Shown: positions 1 to 6,981, numbered from the stretch's first letter. The stretch: 11,390 bases of DNA from Candidatus Aminicenantes bacterium UBA4085 (GCA_002383325.1 DFYJ01000112.1:1-11390), one strand, 5' to 3'. The notes: generated by a model not told the origin, from the letters alone. Made by a program: numbers and translations.

Positions 1-259
1 GGGCCCGGCGGATGAGATCGACGTGCTCAGCCGCCGCCGCAGCGGCCACGCGGTCCAGGAAGCGGACGTCCGCGTCGCGGACGCGGAGGGTCTCGTGGCC
101 TCCCTCCGGCAGTCGGCAGTCGATCTCGGGCGGGACATAGCCGGGCGGGCGGGGCATGCGGGTTCCCGCCCGCCGGTGCTCGAGGTTGGCGCCGATGACC
201 CGGGCGCTGGCGTACTCGGCCCGGACCTCGGTCACCTCGATTCCGGCGCCCGCGCTCAA
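1..259 (-). CDS. Unrecognised protein, N-terminal part (gene runs off the left edge)
   Basis: About 86 codons of an open minus-strand frame, starting at a TTG at 257-259 and continuing past base 1. Almost every third codon position is G or C, which marks this frame as coding; the overlapping frames are Arg/Pro-rich shadows. The start lies 26 bases after the stop of the creatininase-like gene, with a G-rich stretch (GGGGGGAAGG) just upstream as a possible ribosome binding site, so it is probably translated from the same mRNA. A GTG nine codons or so further in is an alternative start. The protein begins MSAGAGIEVTEV and contains RPPGYVPPEIDC and DADVRFLDRVAAAA. There is no signal peptide or membrane segment in the visible part. 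I do not recognise the family. Coding status is fairly sure; the start is less so. Confidence 0.6.
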   Translation of the reverse strand, partial: MSAGAGIEVTEVRAEYASARVIGANLEHRRAGTRMPRPPGYVPPEIDCRLPEGGHETLRVRDADVRFLDRVAAAAAAEHVDLIRRA

Positions 260-285
260 GCCTTCCCCCCCAGACTCGACCTGAT

Positions 286-1128
286 CTACTTGACGTAGAC
301 CCCGGCCAGGTCCCACTTCTTGATCGTCTCGATGACCAGCTCGGCCACCCGGTCATTCACCCTCTGGAAGTACTCCTTGGCCTGGGCGGGATCAAAGGTC
401 GGGTAGCCCTGGCCCTTTTCGTAGAGGCCGATGGACGAGGTCACCGGCGCGGCCATGTAAGCGCCGGCGGGGGCGTTGGGCGAGGCCATCTCGGGCTTGT
501 AGCGCTCGGGATGGATGTGCTGCGGCAGAAAGGCTTGGATATAAGCCGTTTCGTTGTTCCCGGCGTGGCCGCCGTTCTGCTTGAAGACCGCCTTGGTGAT
601 GTCGTCGGCCAGCGTCCACCAGTTGACGACCAGGATGCGGATTTTGGCCGCGTTGGCCACCCGGACCGAGACGGCGTTGAGGACGGCGGTGTTCCCGCCG
701 TGGCCGTTGAGGACGATGATGTTGCGGAAGCCCTGGTCGGCCAGGTTGCGCAGAACGGCCTCGGCGAATGGCGCGTAGGCATCCTCGGGAATGGAGACGG
801 CGCCAGGGAAAGCCTTCATCGAGGCGGTCATGCCGTAATTGAGCGTCGGCGCGATCAGGGCGTCGACGCGCTCGGCGATGGCCCGAGCCATGGCTTCGGG
901 CGCCAGGTTGTCGGTGCCGTTGGGGATGACGCCGTGCGGCTCGAGCGAGCCGAACGGCACCAGGACGGTGGATATGCGGGCCGGCACCAGCTCGCCGATC
1001 TCCTGCCAGCAGAGCAGGTTCATCTCCCGGGTCGCAAGCGGTTTGGGCGAGGCCGGCGCCTGGGCCGGGGCGGGGACGGCGGACCAGGCGATCACGGCCA
1101 GGATGGCGAACAAGACGGGTTTACACAT
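286..1128 (-). CDS. Secreted creatininase-family metallohydrolase
   Basis: 280 residues. The creatininase/FAPy-deformylase fold family consists of metal-dependent amidohydrolases acting on cyclic or linear amides. Visible hallmarks are PFGSLEPHG (58-66) followed by GTDN (71-74), giving E63, H65 and D73; the AFPGAVSI loop (106-113); NGHGGN (141-146, H143); and GGHAGNNETA (186-195, H188 and E193). These are candidate metal ligands by family pattern. The total is close to the usual 240-270 residues once the N-terminal extension is removed. Residues 1-22 are a hydrophobic signal-peptide-like segment ending near APAQA, so the enzyme is probably exported, whereas most relatives are cytoplasmic. GGGAGG about 8 bases before the ATG supports the start. 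It sits 74 bases after smr and 26 bases before the next minus-strand gene, which suggests an operon. The substrate cannot be told from sequence. Confidence 0.9.
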   Translation of the reverse strand: MCKPVLFAILAVIAWSAVPAPAQAPASPKPLATREMNLLCWQEIGELVPARISTVLVPFGSLEPHGVIPNGTDNLAPEAMARAIAERVDALIAPTLNYGMTASMKAFPGAVSIPEDAYAPFAEAVLRNLADQGFRNIIVLNGHGGNTAVLNAVSVRVANAAKIRILVVNWWTLADDITKAVFKQNGGHAGNNETAYIQAFLPQHIHPERYKPEMASPNAPAGAYMAAPVTSSIGLYEKGQGYPTFDPAQAKEYFQRVNDRVAELVIETIKKWDLAGVYVK

Positions 1129-1166
1129 GATGGAACCTCCCGGAGGAAGTCCATCTTATGCCATTC

Positions 1167-1191
1167 CGGGGGCTTTGAAAACCGCCCCCCG
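1167..1191 (-). terminator. GC hairpin between smr and the creatininase-like gene
   Basis: On the minus strand CGGGGGGC and GCCCCCGG flank a loop rich in T and A, forming a stem of about seven pairs with one bulged G. No T-run follows, so it is not a classical intrinsic terminator. It may weaken read-through from smr into the creatininase-like gene or protect a processed 3' end. Confidence 0.3.
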
Positions 1192-1202
1192 CGCCGGCTC
1201 CC

Positions 1203-1598
1203 TCAGGGCTTCAAGTGGACGATCGTGGCGCCCCAGCCGCCTTCGCACGAGTCGGCCGGCTCAAAAGACTCCACACCCGGCATCCGGCCGAGGATCGCAT
1301 GCACGGTCTTGAGCATCGACCCGTCCCCTTTGCCGTGGACGACCCGGACCCGCAGAATGCCCTTCTCACGGCAGGCCTCGAGATAATCGGGCACGAGATC
1401 CTTGACCTCGGCCGGGGCAAACGTATGCAGGTCGAGCGTCCCGTCGATCGGCATCTGCACGGATTCGGCCTGATCCTCCTCCGAAAGGAGGTCGGGGAAC
1501 GGCGCCACTTCCGAGCCGCAATCGCACCGGATCGAGGCTCCGAAGCCGAACAGCGTGGCGTCATATTCCCGGCCGCAGCGAGGGCACAGAATGGCCAT
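1203..1598 (-). CDS. Smr-domain protein with N-terminal zinc ribbon
   Basis: 131 residues. Residues 5-27 carry C5-x2-C8 and C25-x-C27, a small zinc-ribbon-like knuckle. The C-terminal half is a stand-alone Smr domain: LDLHTF (55-60), VVHGKGDGSMLK (86-97) and GGWGATIVHL (120-129) match the family's DLHG, HGKGxGxL and GxGxTxVxL blocks. Smr domains, found at the C-terminus of MutS2 and as single-domain proteins, are associated with nucleic-acid nicking or RNA cleavage, so a nuclease role in the cytoplasm is likely but not shown. The start is the ATG at 1596-1598. It has no Shine-Dalgarno, but a TTGACA/TATCTT promoter ends six bases before it, so the mRNA is probably leaderless. The same frame stays open upstream to 1880, but that stretch contains the promoter and is rejected as coding. 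Confidence 0.85.
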   Translation of the reverse strand: MAILCPRCGREYDATLFGFGASIRCDCGSEVAPFPDLLSEEDQAESVQMPIDGTLDLHTFAPAEVKDLVPDYLEACREKGILRVRVVHGKGDGSMLKTVHAILGRMPGVESFEPADSCEGGWGATIVHLKP

Positions 1599-1604
1599 AG
1601 GGGC

Positions 1605-1634
1605 AAGATAGCGGCCCGCCGCGACCCTTGTCAA
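1605..1634 (-). promoter_or_regulatory. Sigma-70-type promoter of smr, predicting a leaderless mRNA
   Basis: Minus-strand -35 TTGACA (1634-1629, perfect consensus), an 18-base spacer, and -10 TATCTT (1610-1605, four of six). The ATG of smr begins after GCCCCT, so its A lies at the expected transcription start. This explains the missing ribosome binding site. Confidence 0.6.
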
Positions 1635-1729
1635 CCTCGAGTCGCCGCTGTCAAGGAACTTGGCATCCGGTGTAAAGCCGCGTGCCGCCGTCCTCGCGCC
1701 CCTGCCTCCCGCCCCTGGGCCGCGGCAAA

Positions 1730-1745
1730 TGGCACATAGATTGCT
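1730..1745 (+). promoter_or_regulatory. Sigma-54-type (-24/-12) promoter for the CBM9/DUF5916 gene
   Basis: TGGCAC at 1730-1735 and TTGCT at 1741-1745 match the RpoN core TGGCAC-N5-TTGCW exactly. The GG (1731-1732) and GC (1743-1744) dinucleotides are separated by the required ten bases. Transcription would start near 1755, giving a leader of about 137 bases before the ATG at 1893. Sigma-54 promoters need an upstream activator; a near-palindrome CAAG-GAA-CTTG lies about 75 bases upstream at 1652-1662 as one possible site, though this is weak. Confidence 0.55.
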
Positions 1746-1818
1746 CGAAGGATGGCGGAAACAACCAACCTTCCGGCTTCCCTGAACGTATTCCTTGATG
1801 AAACGGGGAACGAGACAG

Positions 1819-1848
1819 GGCCGGTTCCCGTAGATAGGAACGCCGGCC
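1819..1848 (+). promoter_or_regulatory. Hairpin in the leader of the CBM9/DUF5916 gene
   Basis: GGCCGG-TTCC (1819-1828) can pair with GGAA-(CG)-CCGGCC (1837-1848) around an eight-base loop CGTAGATA, with a two-base bulge on the right arm. It lies between the sigma-54-type site and the ribosome binding site and is not followed by a T-run. It could be an mRNA structure or an operator-like inverted repeat. Two GGAAC-N17-CGT(A/T) pairs, at 1807-1832 and 1837-1862, overlap it and resemble ECF sigma promoters; this reading is tentative. Confidence 0.3.
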
Positions 1849-1892
1849 GGAAGCGGGACGTTCCCGACTCGAGACCGCAAGGAGCTTTAGAG

Positions 1893-4559
1893 ATGAAAAA
1901 GACGGCCCTGCTGGCCATGATCCTGATAGCCCCGGCGCTATTCGCCTTCGAAGGCAAGAAGATCGTCCTGCCAAAACCCGAGCCCGGGCAGAAGATCGTG
2001 CAGGCGGCCCGCGCTGAAAGCCCGATCACGCTCGACGGCCTCCTCTCCGAGAGCGTCTGGCAACGCCCCGCCGCCGACGGCTTCACCCAGAACGACCCGG
2101 CCGACGGCCAGCCGGCGACCGAGAAGACCGACGTCTGGGTGGCCTACGACGACAAAGCCCTCTACGTGGCGGCTTACCTGCACGACTCCGAGCCCGGCAA
2201 GATTATGGGCCGGCTCGGCCGCCGCGACGCCCAGGTCGACTCCGACTGGTTCATGTTCGCGCTCGACTCCTACTACGACAAGCGCTCGGGCTATATGTTC
2301 GGCGTCAACCCGGCCGGCTCGATCACCGATCTGGCCCTGTCCAACGACGTCAACGAGGACGAGTCCTGGGACGGCGTCTGGGAGTGGAAAGCCGCCGTCA
2401 ACGACGACGGCTGGGTTGTGGAGATGCGCATTCCCTTCCACCAGATCCGCTTCCCCAAGCAGGACGAATACGTCTGGGGCGTCAACTTCCGCCGCGTCAT
2501 CAAGCGTAAGAACGAGATCGCTTCCTTCGCCTGGACCCCCAAGAATGAGCAGGCCTTCGTCTCCAAGTTTGCCCGGCTGGAGGGCCTGCGCGGCTTCAGG
2601 CCCGGGGCCCGGGTCGAGGTCACGCCCTACGTCACGGGGCTGGCCCAGTTCCGGCCCGAGGAGCCCGGCAATCCCTTCAAAACGGGCAGCAAGACGATCG
2701 GCAACGCCGGCTTCGACGCCAAGGTCGGCATCGGCGGCAACCTGACCCTGGACGCCACCGTCAATCCCGACTTCGGCCAGGTCGAGGTCGATCCGGCCGT
2801 GGTCAACCTCTCGGCTTACGAGACTTTCTACGAGGAGAAGCGGCCCTTCTTCATCGAGGGCGCCTCCATCTTCGACGGATTCGGCAGCGGCGGCGTTTAT
2901 CTCAACGCCGGCATGAACTGGCCTCAGCCGCAGTTCTTTTACAGCCGCCGCATCGGCCGCTCGCCGCAGGGCACCACGACTGGCGAAGGCTTCGTTGACT
3001 TCCCCGGAAACACCGCCATCCTGGGCGCGACCAAGCTGACCGGCAAGCTGGGCGGCTGGAACATCGGCGCCATCAACGCTCTGACCGCCCGCGAGTACGC
3101 CACCCTCGACTCCTTCGGCCTGCGAACGAAGGAGGAGGTGGAGCCATTCTCGTGGTACAGCGTCCTGCGGGCCCAGAAGGACATCAATCAAGGTCAGCAG
3201 GGCATCGGTTTCATGGCCACCGGGGTCATGCGCGACAATCAGGCGCCCGGGCTGGACGGCATCCTGAACAAGAACGCCTTCAGCCTGGCCATGGACGGCT
3301 GGAGCTTCCTGGACGCCAAGCGCAACTACGTCGTCGGCGGATGGTTCGGCGGCACCCGGGTCGAGGGCAGCCCGCAGGACATCTACCGCGTCCGGACCTC
3401 CTCGCTCCATTACTTCCAGCGGCCCGACGCCGATTACCTGACCCTCAACCCCGAGGCCACCTCGCTCTCCGGCTGGGGCGGACGCATCCAATTCGCCAAG
3501 CAGGGCGGGAACCTCCTCTGGGTCCTGGGCTTGGGGGCCCTCTCGCCCGGGTTCGACCCCAACGATATCGGCTACCAGCGGTCCGGCTCGGACGTGATCA
3601 ACCTGTCCTTCCTGCCCGGCTACATGTGGACGAAGCCCGGCAAGGTCTTCCAACAGGCCCTCGTAGCCATGGGCGGCCTGCAGAACTACGACTTCGGCGG
3701 CGACAAGACCGCCGAGGCTCTGGTCGGAATCGCCCAGGGTGTGTTCCGCAACTTCTGGAGCTTCAACCTGGAGGCCGTCTACGCCCCCGAGACGTTGAGC
3801 AAAACCCTGACCCGCGGCGGCCCCATGGCCGTCTCGCCCTGGGGATGGAACGCCAACCTCCAGGTCGAGTCCGACAGCCGCAAGCCCTTCGTCCTGGAGA
3901 TGACCGGGGCCATCGAGGACAGCCCGCAGGACGGCCGCACCTGGATGGGCCAGATCGCCTTAAATTGGAAGCCGCGATCCAACATCAACTTCTCGATCGG
4001 TCCCCAGTACATGGTCTCCCAGGCTCAAAGCCAGTGGATCGGGCGCTTCACGGACACGCTCATGACCGAGACCTACGGCCGCCGCTACGTCTTCGGCCGC
4101 CTGGACCAGACCATCGTCTCGGCCGAGATCCGGCTCAACTGGACCTTCACCCCCCGGCTGTCCCTGCAGGCCTACCTCCAGCCGTTCATCGGCGTCGGCA
4201 GCTTCGACCGCTTCAAGGAGCTGGCTCGGACCCGGGCCTATGCCTTCAACGTCTACGGCGAGAACGGCTCGACGGTCGACTACGCCGACGGCGCCTACAC
4301 CATCGATCCCGACGGCGAGGGGCCGGCCGCGGCCTTCTCCTTCGGCAATCCCGACTTCAACATGAAGTCGCTGCGCGGCACGATCGTCTTCCGCTGGGAG
4401 TACCGGCCGGGCTCGCTTTTCTACCTGGTCTGGACGCAGAACCGGGCCGACTTCGCCGACGCCGGGGTGCTCAACCTGCGGCGGGACGTCTCCAACCTTC
4501 TGACCGCGCCGGGCGACAACGTCTTCATGTTCAAATTTTCCTACCGCTGGGGCTCCTAG
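1893..4559 (+). CDS. CBM9-like/DUF5916 outer-membrane beta-barrel protein
   Basis: 888 residues. A signal peptide (MKKTALLAMILIAPALFA, residues 1-18) precedes a carbohydrate-binding-family-9-like beta-sandwich at about 45-235, beginning ITLDGLLSESVW and containing WVAYDDKALYVAAYL and the segment around WEWKAAVNDDGW. From about 240 to the end is the DUF5916 region, with the hallmark stretch VNPDFGQVEVDP followed by EEKRPFFIEG and then many alternating aromatic strands typical of an outer-membrane barrel. The chain ends FKFSYRWGS, a barrel-type C-terminus. The family is common in Bacteroidota and Acidobacteriota; a sugar- or polymer-binding surface role is assumed, and no enzymatic activity is established. 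The ATG at 1893 is chosen because AAGGAG precedes it by about eight bases and the signal peptide starts there; upstream in-frame codons back to 1752 cover the leader. It is monocistronic and convergent with the phzF-like gene 23 bases away. Confidence 0.9.
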   Translation: MKKTALLAMILIAPALFAFEGKKIVLPKPEPGQKIVQAARAESPITLDGLLSESVWQRPAADGFTQNDPADGQPATEKTDVWVAYDDKALYVAAYLHDSEPGKIMGRLGRRDAQVDSDWFMFALDSYYDKRSGYMFGVNPAGSITDLALSNDVNEDESWDGVWEWKAAVNDDGWVVEMRIPFHQIRFPKQDEYVWGVNFRRVIKRKNEIASFAWTPKNEQAFVSKFARLEGLRGFRPGARVEVTPYVTGLAQFRPEEPGNPFKTGSKTIGNAGFDAKVGIGGNLTLDATVNPDFGQVEVDPAVVNLSAYETFYEEKRPFFIEGASIFDGFGSGGVYLNAGMNWPQPQFFYSRRIGRSPQGTTTGEGFVDFPGNTAILGATKLTGKLGGWNIGAINALTAREYATLDSFGLRTKEEVEPFSWYSVLRAQKDINQGQQGIGFMATGVMRDNQAPGLDGILNKNAFSLAMDGWSFLDAKRNYVVGGWFGGTRVEGSPQDIYRVRTSSLHYFQRPDADYLTLNPEATSLSGWGGRIQFAKQGGNLLWVLGLGALSPGFDPNDIGYQRSGSDVINLSFLPGYMWTKPGKVFQQALVAMGGLQNYDFGGDKTAEALVGIAQGVFRNFWSFNLEAVYAPETLSKTLTRGGPMAVSPWGWNANLQVESDSRKPFVLEMTGAIEDSPQDGRTWMGQIALNWKPRSNINFSIGPQYMVSQAQSQWIGRFTDTLMTETYGRRYVFGRLDQTIVSAEIRLNWTFTPRLSLQAYLQPFIGVGSFDRFKELARTRAYAFNVYGENGSTVDYADGAYTIDPDGEGPAAAFSFGNPDFNMKSLRGTIVFRWEYRPGSLFYLVWTQNRADFADAGVLNLRRDVSNLLTAPGDNVFMFKFSYRWGS

Positions 4560-4582
4560 GGGCCCCGCGGGCGGCAGACGGC

Positions 4583-5368
4583 TCAGGGGATCTCGATCTC
4601 GCCCCGCAGATAGGCCCGGGCCCGGCCCGAGATCTCGACCCGGCCGCCGACAAGTTTGCACCACAGCCGGCCGCCGCGCTTGGAGAGCTGGGCCGCCGTC
4701 AGCTCGACCCGGCCCAGCTTCCTGGTCCAGTACGGCGTCAGGGTCGTGTGGGCGGAGCCGGTCACCGGATCCTCGTTGATGCCGACTTGGGGACCGAAGA
4801 AGCGGGAGACGAAATCCGTCTCCCGGCCGTGGGCGGTGACAATGACGCCGCGGGCCGGGACGCCGGCGATCACCCCAAAGTCCGGCTGCATCCCGGCGAC
4901 TTCGTCCTCCGACCCGTAGACAAGCATGTAATCGGTCTTGCCCTTGAAGGCCTCGACAGGCGCGGCTCCCAGCCCCCTGACGAGAGGCTCCGGCGCCGCG
5001 ACGGGGACGATTTCGTCGGCCGGAAAATCCAGTGTCAGGCGCTCGCCGTCGCGGCGGACGGTGAGAAGTCCGCTGCGGGAGTCGAATTCGATCCGCGGCC
5101 CGGAGAACCCCTCAACCTCGAAGATGACGTGGGAGGCGGCCAGGGTCGCATGGCCGCAGAGGTCCACCTCGACCGCGGGCGTGAACCACCGGATAGGGCG
5201 CCGCGATTCTCCGAGGACGTAGAACGCCGTTTCGGCCTGGTTGTTCTCCATGGCGATCTTCTGCATGATCTCGTCGGGAAGCCAGGCGGAAAGCGGGCAG
5301 ACGCCGGCCGGGTTGCCGCCGAAGAGCCGGTCCGTGAACGCGTCGACTTGGTAGTAGCGAAGCTTCAT
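4583..5368 (-). CDS. PhzF-family phenazine-biosynthesis-like isomerase/epimerase
   Basis: 261 residues, slightly shorter than the usual 260-300. PhzF-fold proteins have two similar diaminopimelate-epimerase-like halves. The opening YQVDAFTDRLFGGNPAGV (6-23), NQAETAF (43-49), CGHATLAASHV (71-81) and FGPQVGINEDPVTGSAH (191-207) are family signatures. E46 aligns with the catalytic glutamate of PhzF (Glu45 in the Pseudomonas enzyme). No phenazine genes surround it, so it is more likely one of the many family members of unknown substrate than a phenazine enzyme. GAGGTG lies about seven bases before the ATG. It is cytoplasmic, with no signal peptide. It diverges from the oxoamine synthase gene and probably has its own promoter at 5387-5415. 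Confidence 0.9.
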   Translation of the reverse strand: MKLRYYQVDAFTDRLFGGNPAGVCPLSAWLPDEIMQKIAMENNQAETAFYVLGESRRPIRWFTPAVEVDLCGHATLAASHVIFEVEGFSGPRIEFDSRSGLLTVRRDGERLTLDFPADEIVPVAAPEPLVRGLGAAPVEAFKGKTDYMLVYGSEDEVAGMQPDFGVIAGVPARGVIVTAHGRETDFVSRFFGPQVGINEDPVTGSAHTTLTPYWTRKLGRVELTAAQLSKRGGRLWCKLVGGRVEISGRARAYLRGEIEIP

Positions 5369-5386
5369 AAGACACCTCGTACGGAT

Positions 5387-5415
5387 AGACTAGCACAACC
5401 TCGGTCCATCGTCAG
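5387..5415 (-). promoter_or_regulatory. Candidate promoter of the phzF-like gene
   Basis: Minus-strand CTGACG (5415-5410), a 17-base spacer, and TAGTCT (5392-5387) preceded by TGC, which gives an extended -10 (TGn). Transcription would start near 5380, just before the GAGGTG ribosome binding site. The match is moderate. Confidence 0.4.
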
Positions 5416-5506
5416 GGCGTGAAGCGGTGCTGCGCACAGCGGGACTTTATTTCCGCCGGGATTTTCGATCAATGCGATTTGCGGCCTATCACGACATATC
5501 TTATAG

Positions 5507-5528
5507 GGCCTTTCTTGACGGAAAGGCC
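5507..5528 (+). promoter_or_regulatory. Perfect inverted repeat framing the -35 box (candidate operator)
   Basis: GGCCTTTC (5507-5514) and GAAAGGCC (5521-5528) are exact reverse complements, separated by precisely the six bases TTGACG that form the -35 hexamer of the downstream gene. No T-run follows, so a terminator is unlikely. A dimeric repressor bound here would block RNA polymerase. Confidence 0.5.
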
Positions 5529-5543
5529 AGGAAAGTTTATAGT
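5515..5543 (+). promoter_or_regulatory. Sigma-70-type promoter of the oxoamine synthase gene
   Basis: TTGACG (5515-5520), 17-base spacer, TATAGT (5538-5543): five of six matches in each hexamer at optimal spacing. Transcription would start near 5550, leaving a leader of about 20 bases with AGGAGG at 5560-5565. Confidence 0.75.
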
Positions 5544-5570
5544 TTCCCGGATTCTCTGCAGGAGGCTCCC

Positions 5571-6794
5571 ATGGATCTCTTCGAAAAATGCCGCGGCTTC
5601 TACTCCTCCCCGGAGGTCGCCCAGAAATACGGCTATCCGACCAATCCCATGACGGCCATCAAAATGGGCATCTACCCCTATTTCATCCCCATCGAGCACG
5701 CCGAAGGGACCGAGATCTTCATCGACGGCAAGCGCCTCCTGATGATCGGCTCCAACAACTACCTGGGCCTGACCAACCACCCCCACGTCAAGGAAGCCTC
5801 CATCAAGGCCATCGAGAAGTACGGCACCTCGTGCACGGGATCCCGCTTTCTCAACGGGACGCTTCAGATGCACATCGACCTCGAGCATCGGCTGGCCAAG
5901 CTCATCGGCCAGGAAGCAGCCCTGGTCTTCAGCACCGGCTTCCAGACCAACCTCGGCTCGATCTCGGCCATCATGGACCAGAATGACATCATCATCGCCG
6001 ACAAGGAGGTCCACGCCAGCATCGTGGACGGCATCCGCATGTCCAAGGTCCTGAAGAAGACCCACCTCCGCCTGTTCAAGCACAACGACACCGACGACTT
6101 GGAGGCGATCCTCAAGGCCTGCCCGGACAACGTCGGCCGCCTGGTCATCGTCGATGGCGTCTTCAGCATGGCCGGCGACATAGCTCCCCTGGATAGAATC
6201 GCTCCGCTGGCCAAGAAATACGGCGCCCGCCTGATGGTCGACGACGCCCATGCCATAGGCGTCCTGGGCGGCGGCCGCGGCACGGCCCATCACTTCGGCC
6301 ACCCCGAATGGCCCGACCTGGTCATGGGCACGTTCAGCAAATCCTTCGCCTCCCTGGGCGGCGTCATTGCCGGGCCTAAGGAAGCCATCCACTGGATCCA
6401 GCTCTTCGCCCGGCCTTTCATGTTCAGCGCCAGCCTGCCGCCCGCCAACGTGGCCGCCGTCCTGGCCTGCCTGGACGTCCTGGAGAAGGAGCCCGAGCGG
6501 GTGACCCGGGTCAACCAGATCGGCGAGCGCGTCCGCCGCGAGCTGAAGGGCATAGGCTACGACGTCGGCCCCAGCCAAACGCCCATCATCCCCATTGTCA
6601 TCGGCGACGAGATGAAGACCGTCATGGCCTGGAAGACCCTCTACGAGGCCGGGATCTACACCAACGTGGCCCTGCCTCCCGCCGTCCCGCCCAACTACTC
6701 GCTGCTGCGGACGAGCTACATGGCCTCGCACACCGACGAGCAAGTTGACCGGATCCTGGAGACGTTCAAGCAGGTCAAGAGCCTGATCGACTGA
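5571..6794 (+). CDS. Alpha-oxoamine synthase, probable serine palmitoyltransferase
   Basis: 407 residues, a PLP-dependent fold-type I enzyme that condenses an amino acid with an acyl-CoA. Key residues visible are H148 (HASIVDG), which stacks on PLP; D224 and H227 in VDDAHAIG; the Schiff-base lysine K257 in GTFSKSFAS; and R380 near the C-terminus in LLRTSYMASHT. The SRFLNGT, FKHNDTDDLE and VDGVFSM blocks, and the C-terminal PPAVPP...R...ASHT pattern, resemble bacterial serine palmitoyltransferases (first step of sphingolipid synthesis) more than KBL, BioF or HemA. The assignment within the superfamily is by memory of motifs, and glycine C-acetyltransferase remains the main alternative. An N-terminal segment of about 30 residues precedes the conserved GIYPYF. 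AGGAGG five bases before the ATG fixes the start; in-frame codons upstream to 5427 contain the promoter. It is monocistronic. Confidence 0.85.
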   Translation: MDLFEKCRGFYSSPEVAQKYGYPTNPMTAIKMGIYPYFIPIEHAEGTEIFIDGKRLLMIGSNNYLGLTNHPHVKEASIKAIEKYGTSCTGSRFLNGTLQMHIDLEHRLAKLIGQEAALVFSTGFQTNLGSISAIMDQNDIIIADKEVHASIVDGIRMSKVLKKTHLRLFKHNDTDDLEAILKACPDNVGRLVIVDGVFSMAGDIAPLDRIAPLAKKYGARLMVDDAHAIGVLGGGRGTAHHFGHPEWPDLVMGTFSKSFASLGGVIAGPKEAIHWIQLFARPFMFSASLPPANVAAVLACLDVLEKEPERVTRVNQIGERVRRELKGIGYDVGPSQTPIIPIVIGDEMKTVMAWKTLYEAGIYTNVALPPAVPPNYSLLRTSYMASHTDEQVDRILETFKQVKSLID

Positions 6795-6876
6795 GCCCCC
6801 GTCCCTCTTCCATCGGCCGACCGGCGCCCCGGCTGGCCTGATTTCCCCAAGGACGGGAGGGGCTTCAACTTTTTTT
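6794..6876 (+). terminator. Branched terminator-like structure after the oxoamine synthase gene
   Basis: AGCCCC-CGTCC (6794-6804, beginning on the stop codon) can pair with GGACG-(GGA)-GGGGCT (6851-6864). An inner stem pairs 6815-6824 with 6829-6838. A run of seven T (6870-6876) follows five bases after the outer stem. The long enclosed loop and the offset T-run make it a less than ideal intrinsic terminator, but the position is right. Confidence 0.5.
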
Positions 6877-6938
6877 ACAGAAGGGACGATATCATTACAA
6901 AGCCGGTCGCCTAAAGGCCTAGTTTTCCCCTGTTCGGG

Positions 6939-6955
6939 TTGGCACGAAAGGTGCT
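6939..6955 (+). promoter_or_regulatory. Sigma-54-type (-24/-12) promoter for the ECF sigma gene
   Basis: TTGGCACGAAAGGTGCT matches the RpoN consensus YTGGCACGRNNNTTGCW at every defined position but one (G for the first T of TTGC). GG (6941-6942) and GC (6953-6954) are ten bases apart as required. Transcription would start near 6966, about 16 bases before the ATG of the sigma factor gene. Confidence 0.6.
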
Positions 6956-6981
6956 CATCTCCGGGGTATGCGGGGCCGGAT

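Noticed and set aside
1752..1892. N-terminal extension of the CBM9/DUF5916 protein by 47 codons
   Set aside because: The extension covers the leader hairpin and lies just after the predicted sigma-54 start site; the ATG at 1893 has a good ribosome binding site and begins a signal peptide.
1938..3653. Minus-strand frame (571 codons) opposite the CBM9/DUF5916 gene
   Set aside because: Antisense shadow without motifs; the plus frame has a signal peptide, CBM9 and DUF5916 signatures.
3152..5422. Long plus-strand frame (756 codons) spanning the barrel gene and the phzF-like gene
   Set aside because: It is Arg/Pro-rich, crosses two clearly identified genes on opposite strands, and has no ribosome binding site; it is a composition artefact.
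5427..5570. N-terminal extension of the oxoamine synthase by 48 codons
   Set aside because: The segment contains the -35/-10 promoter and the operator-like repeat; AGGAGG and the ATG at 5571 mark the real start.
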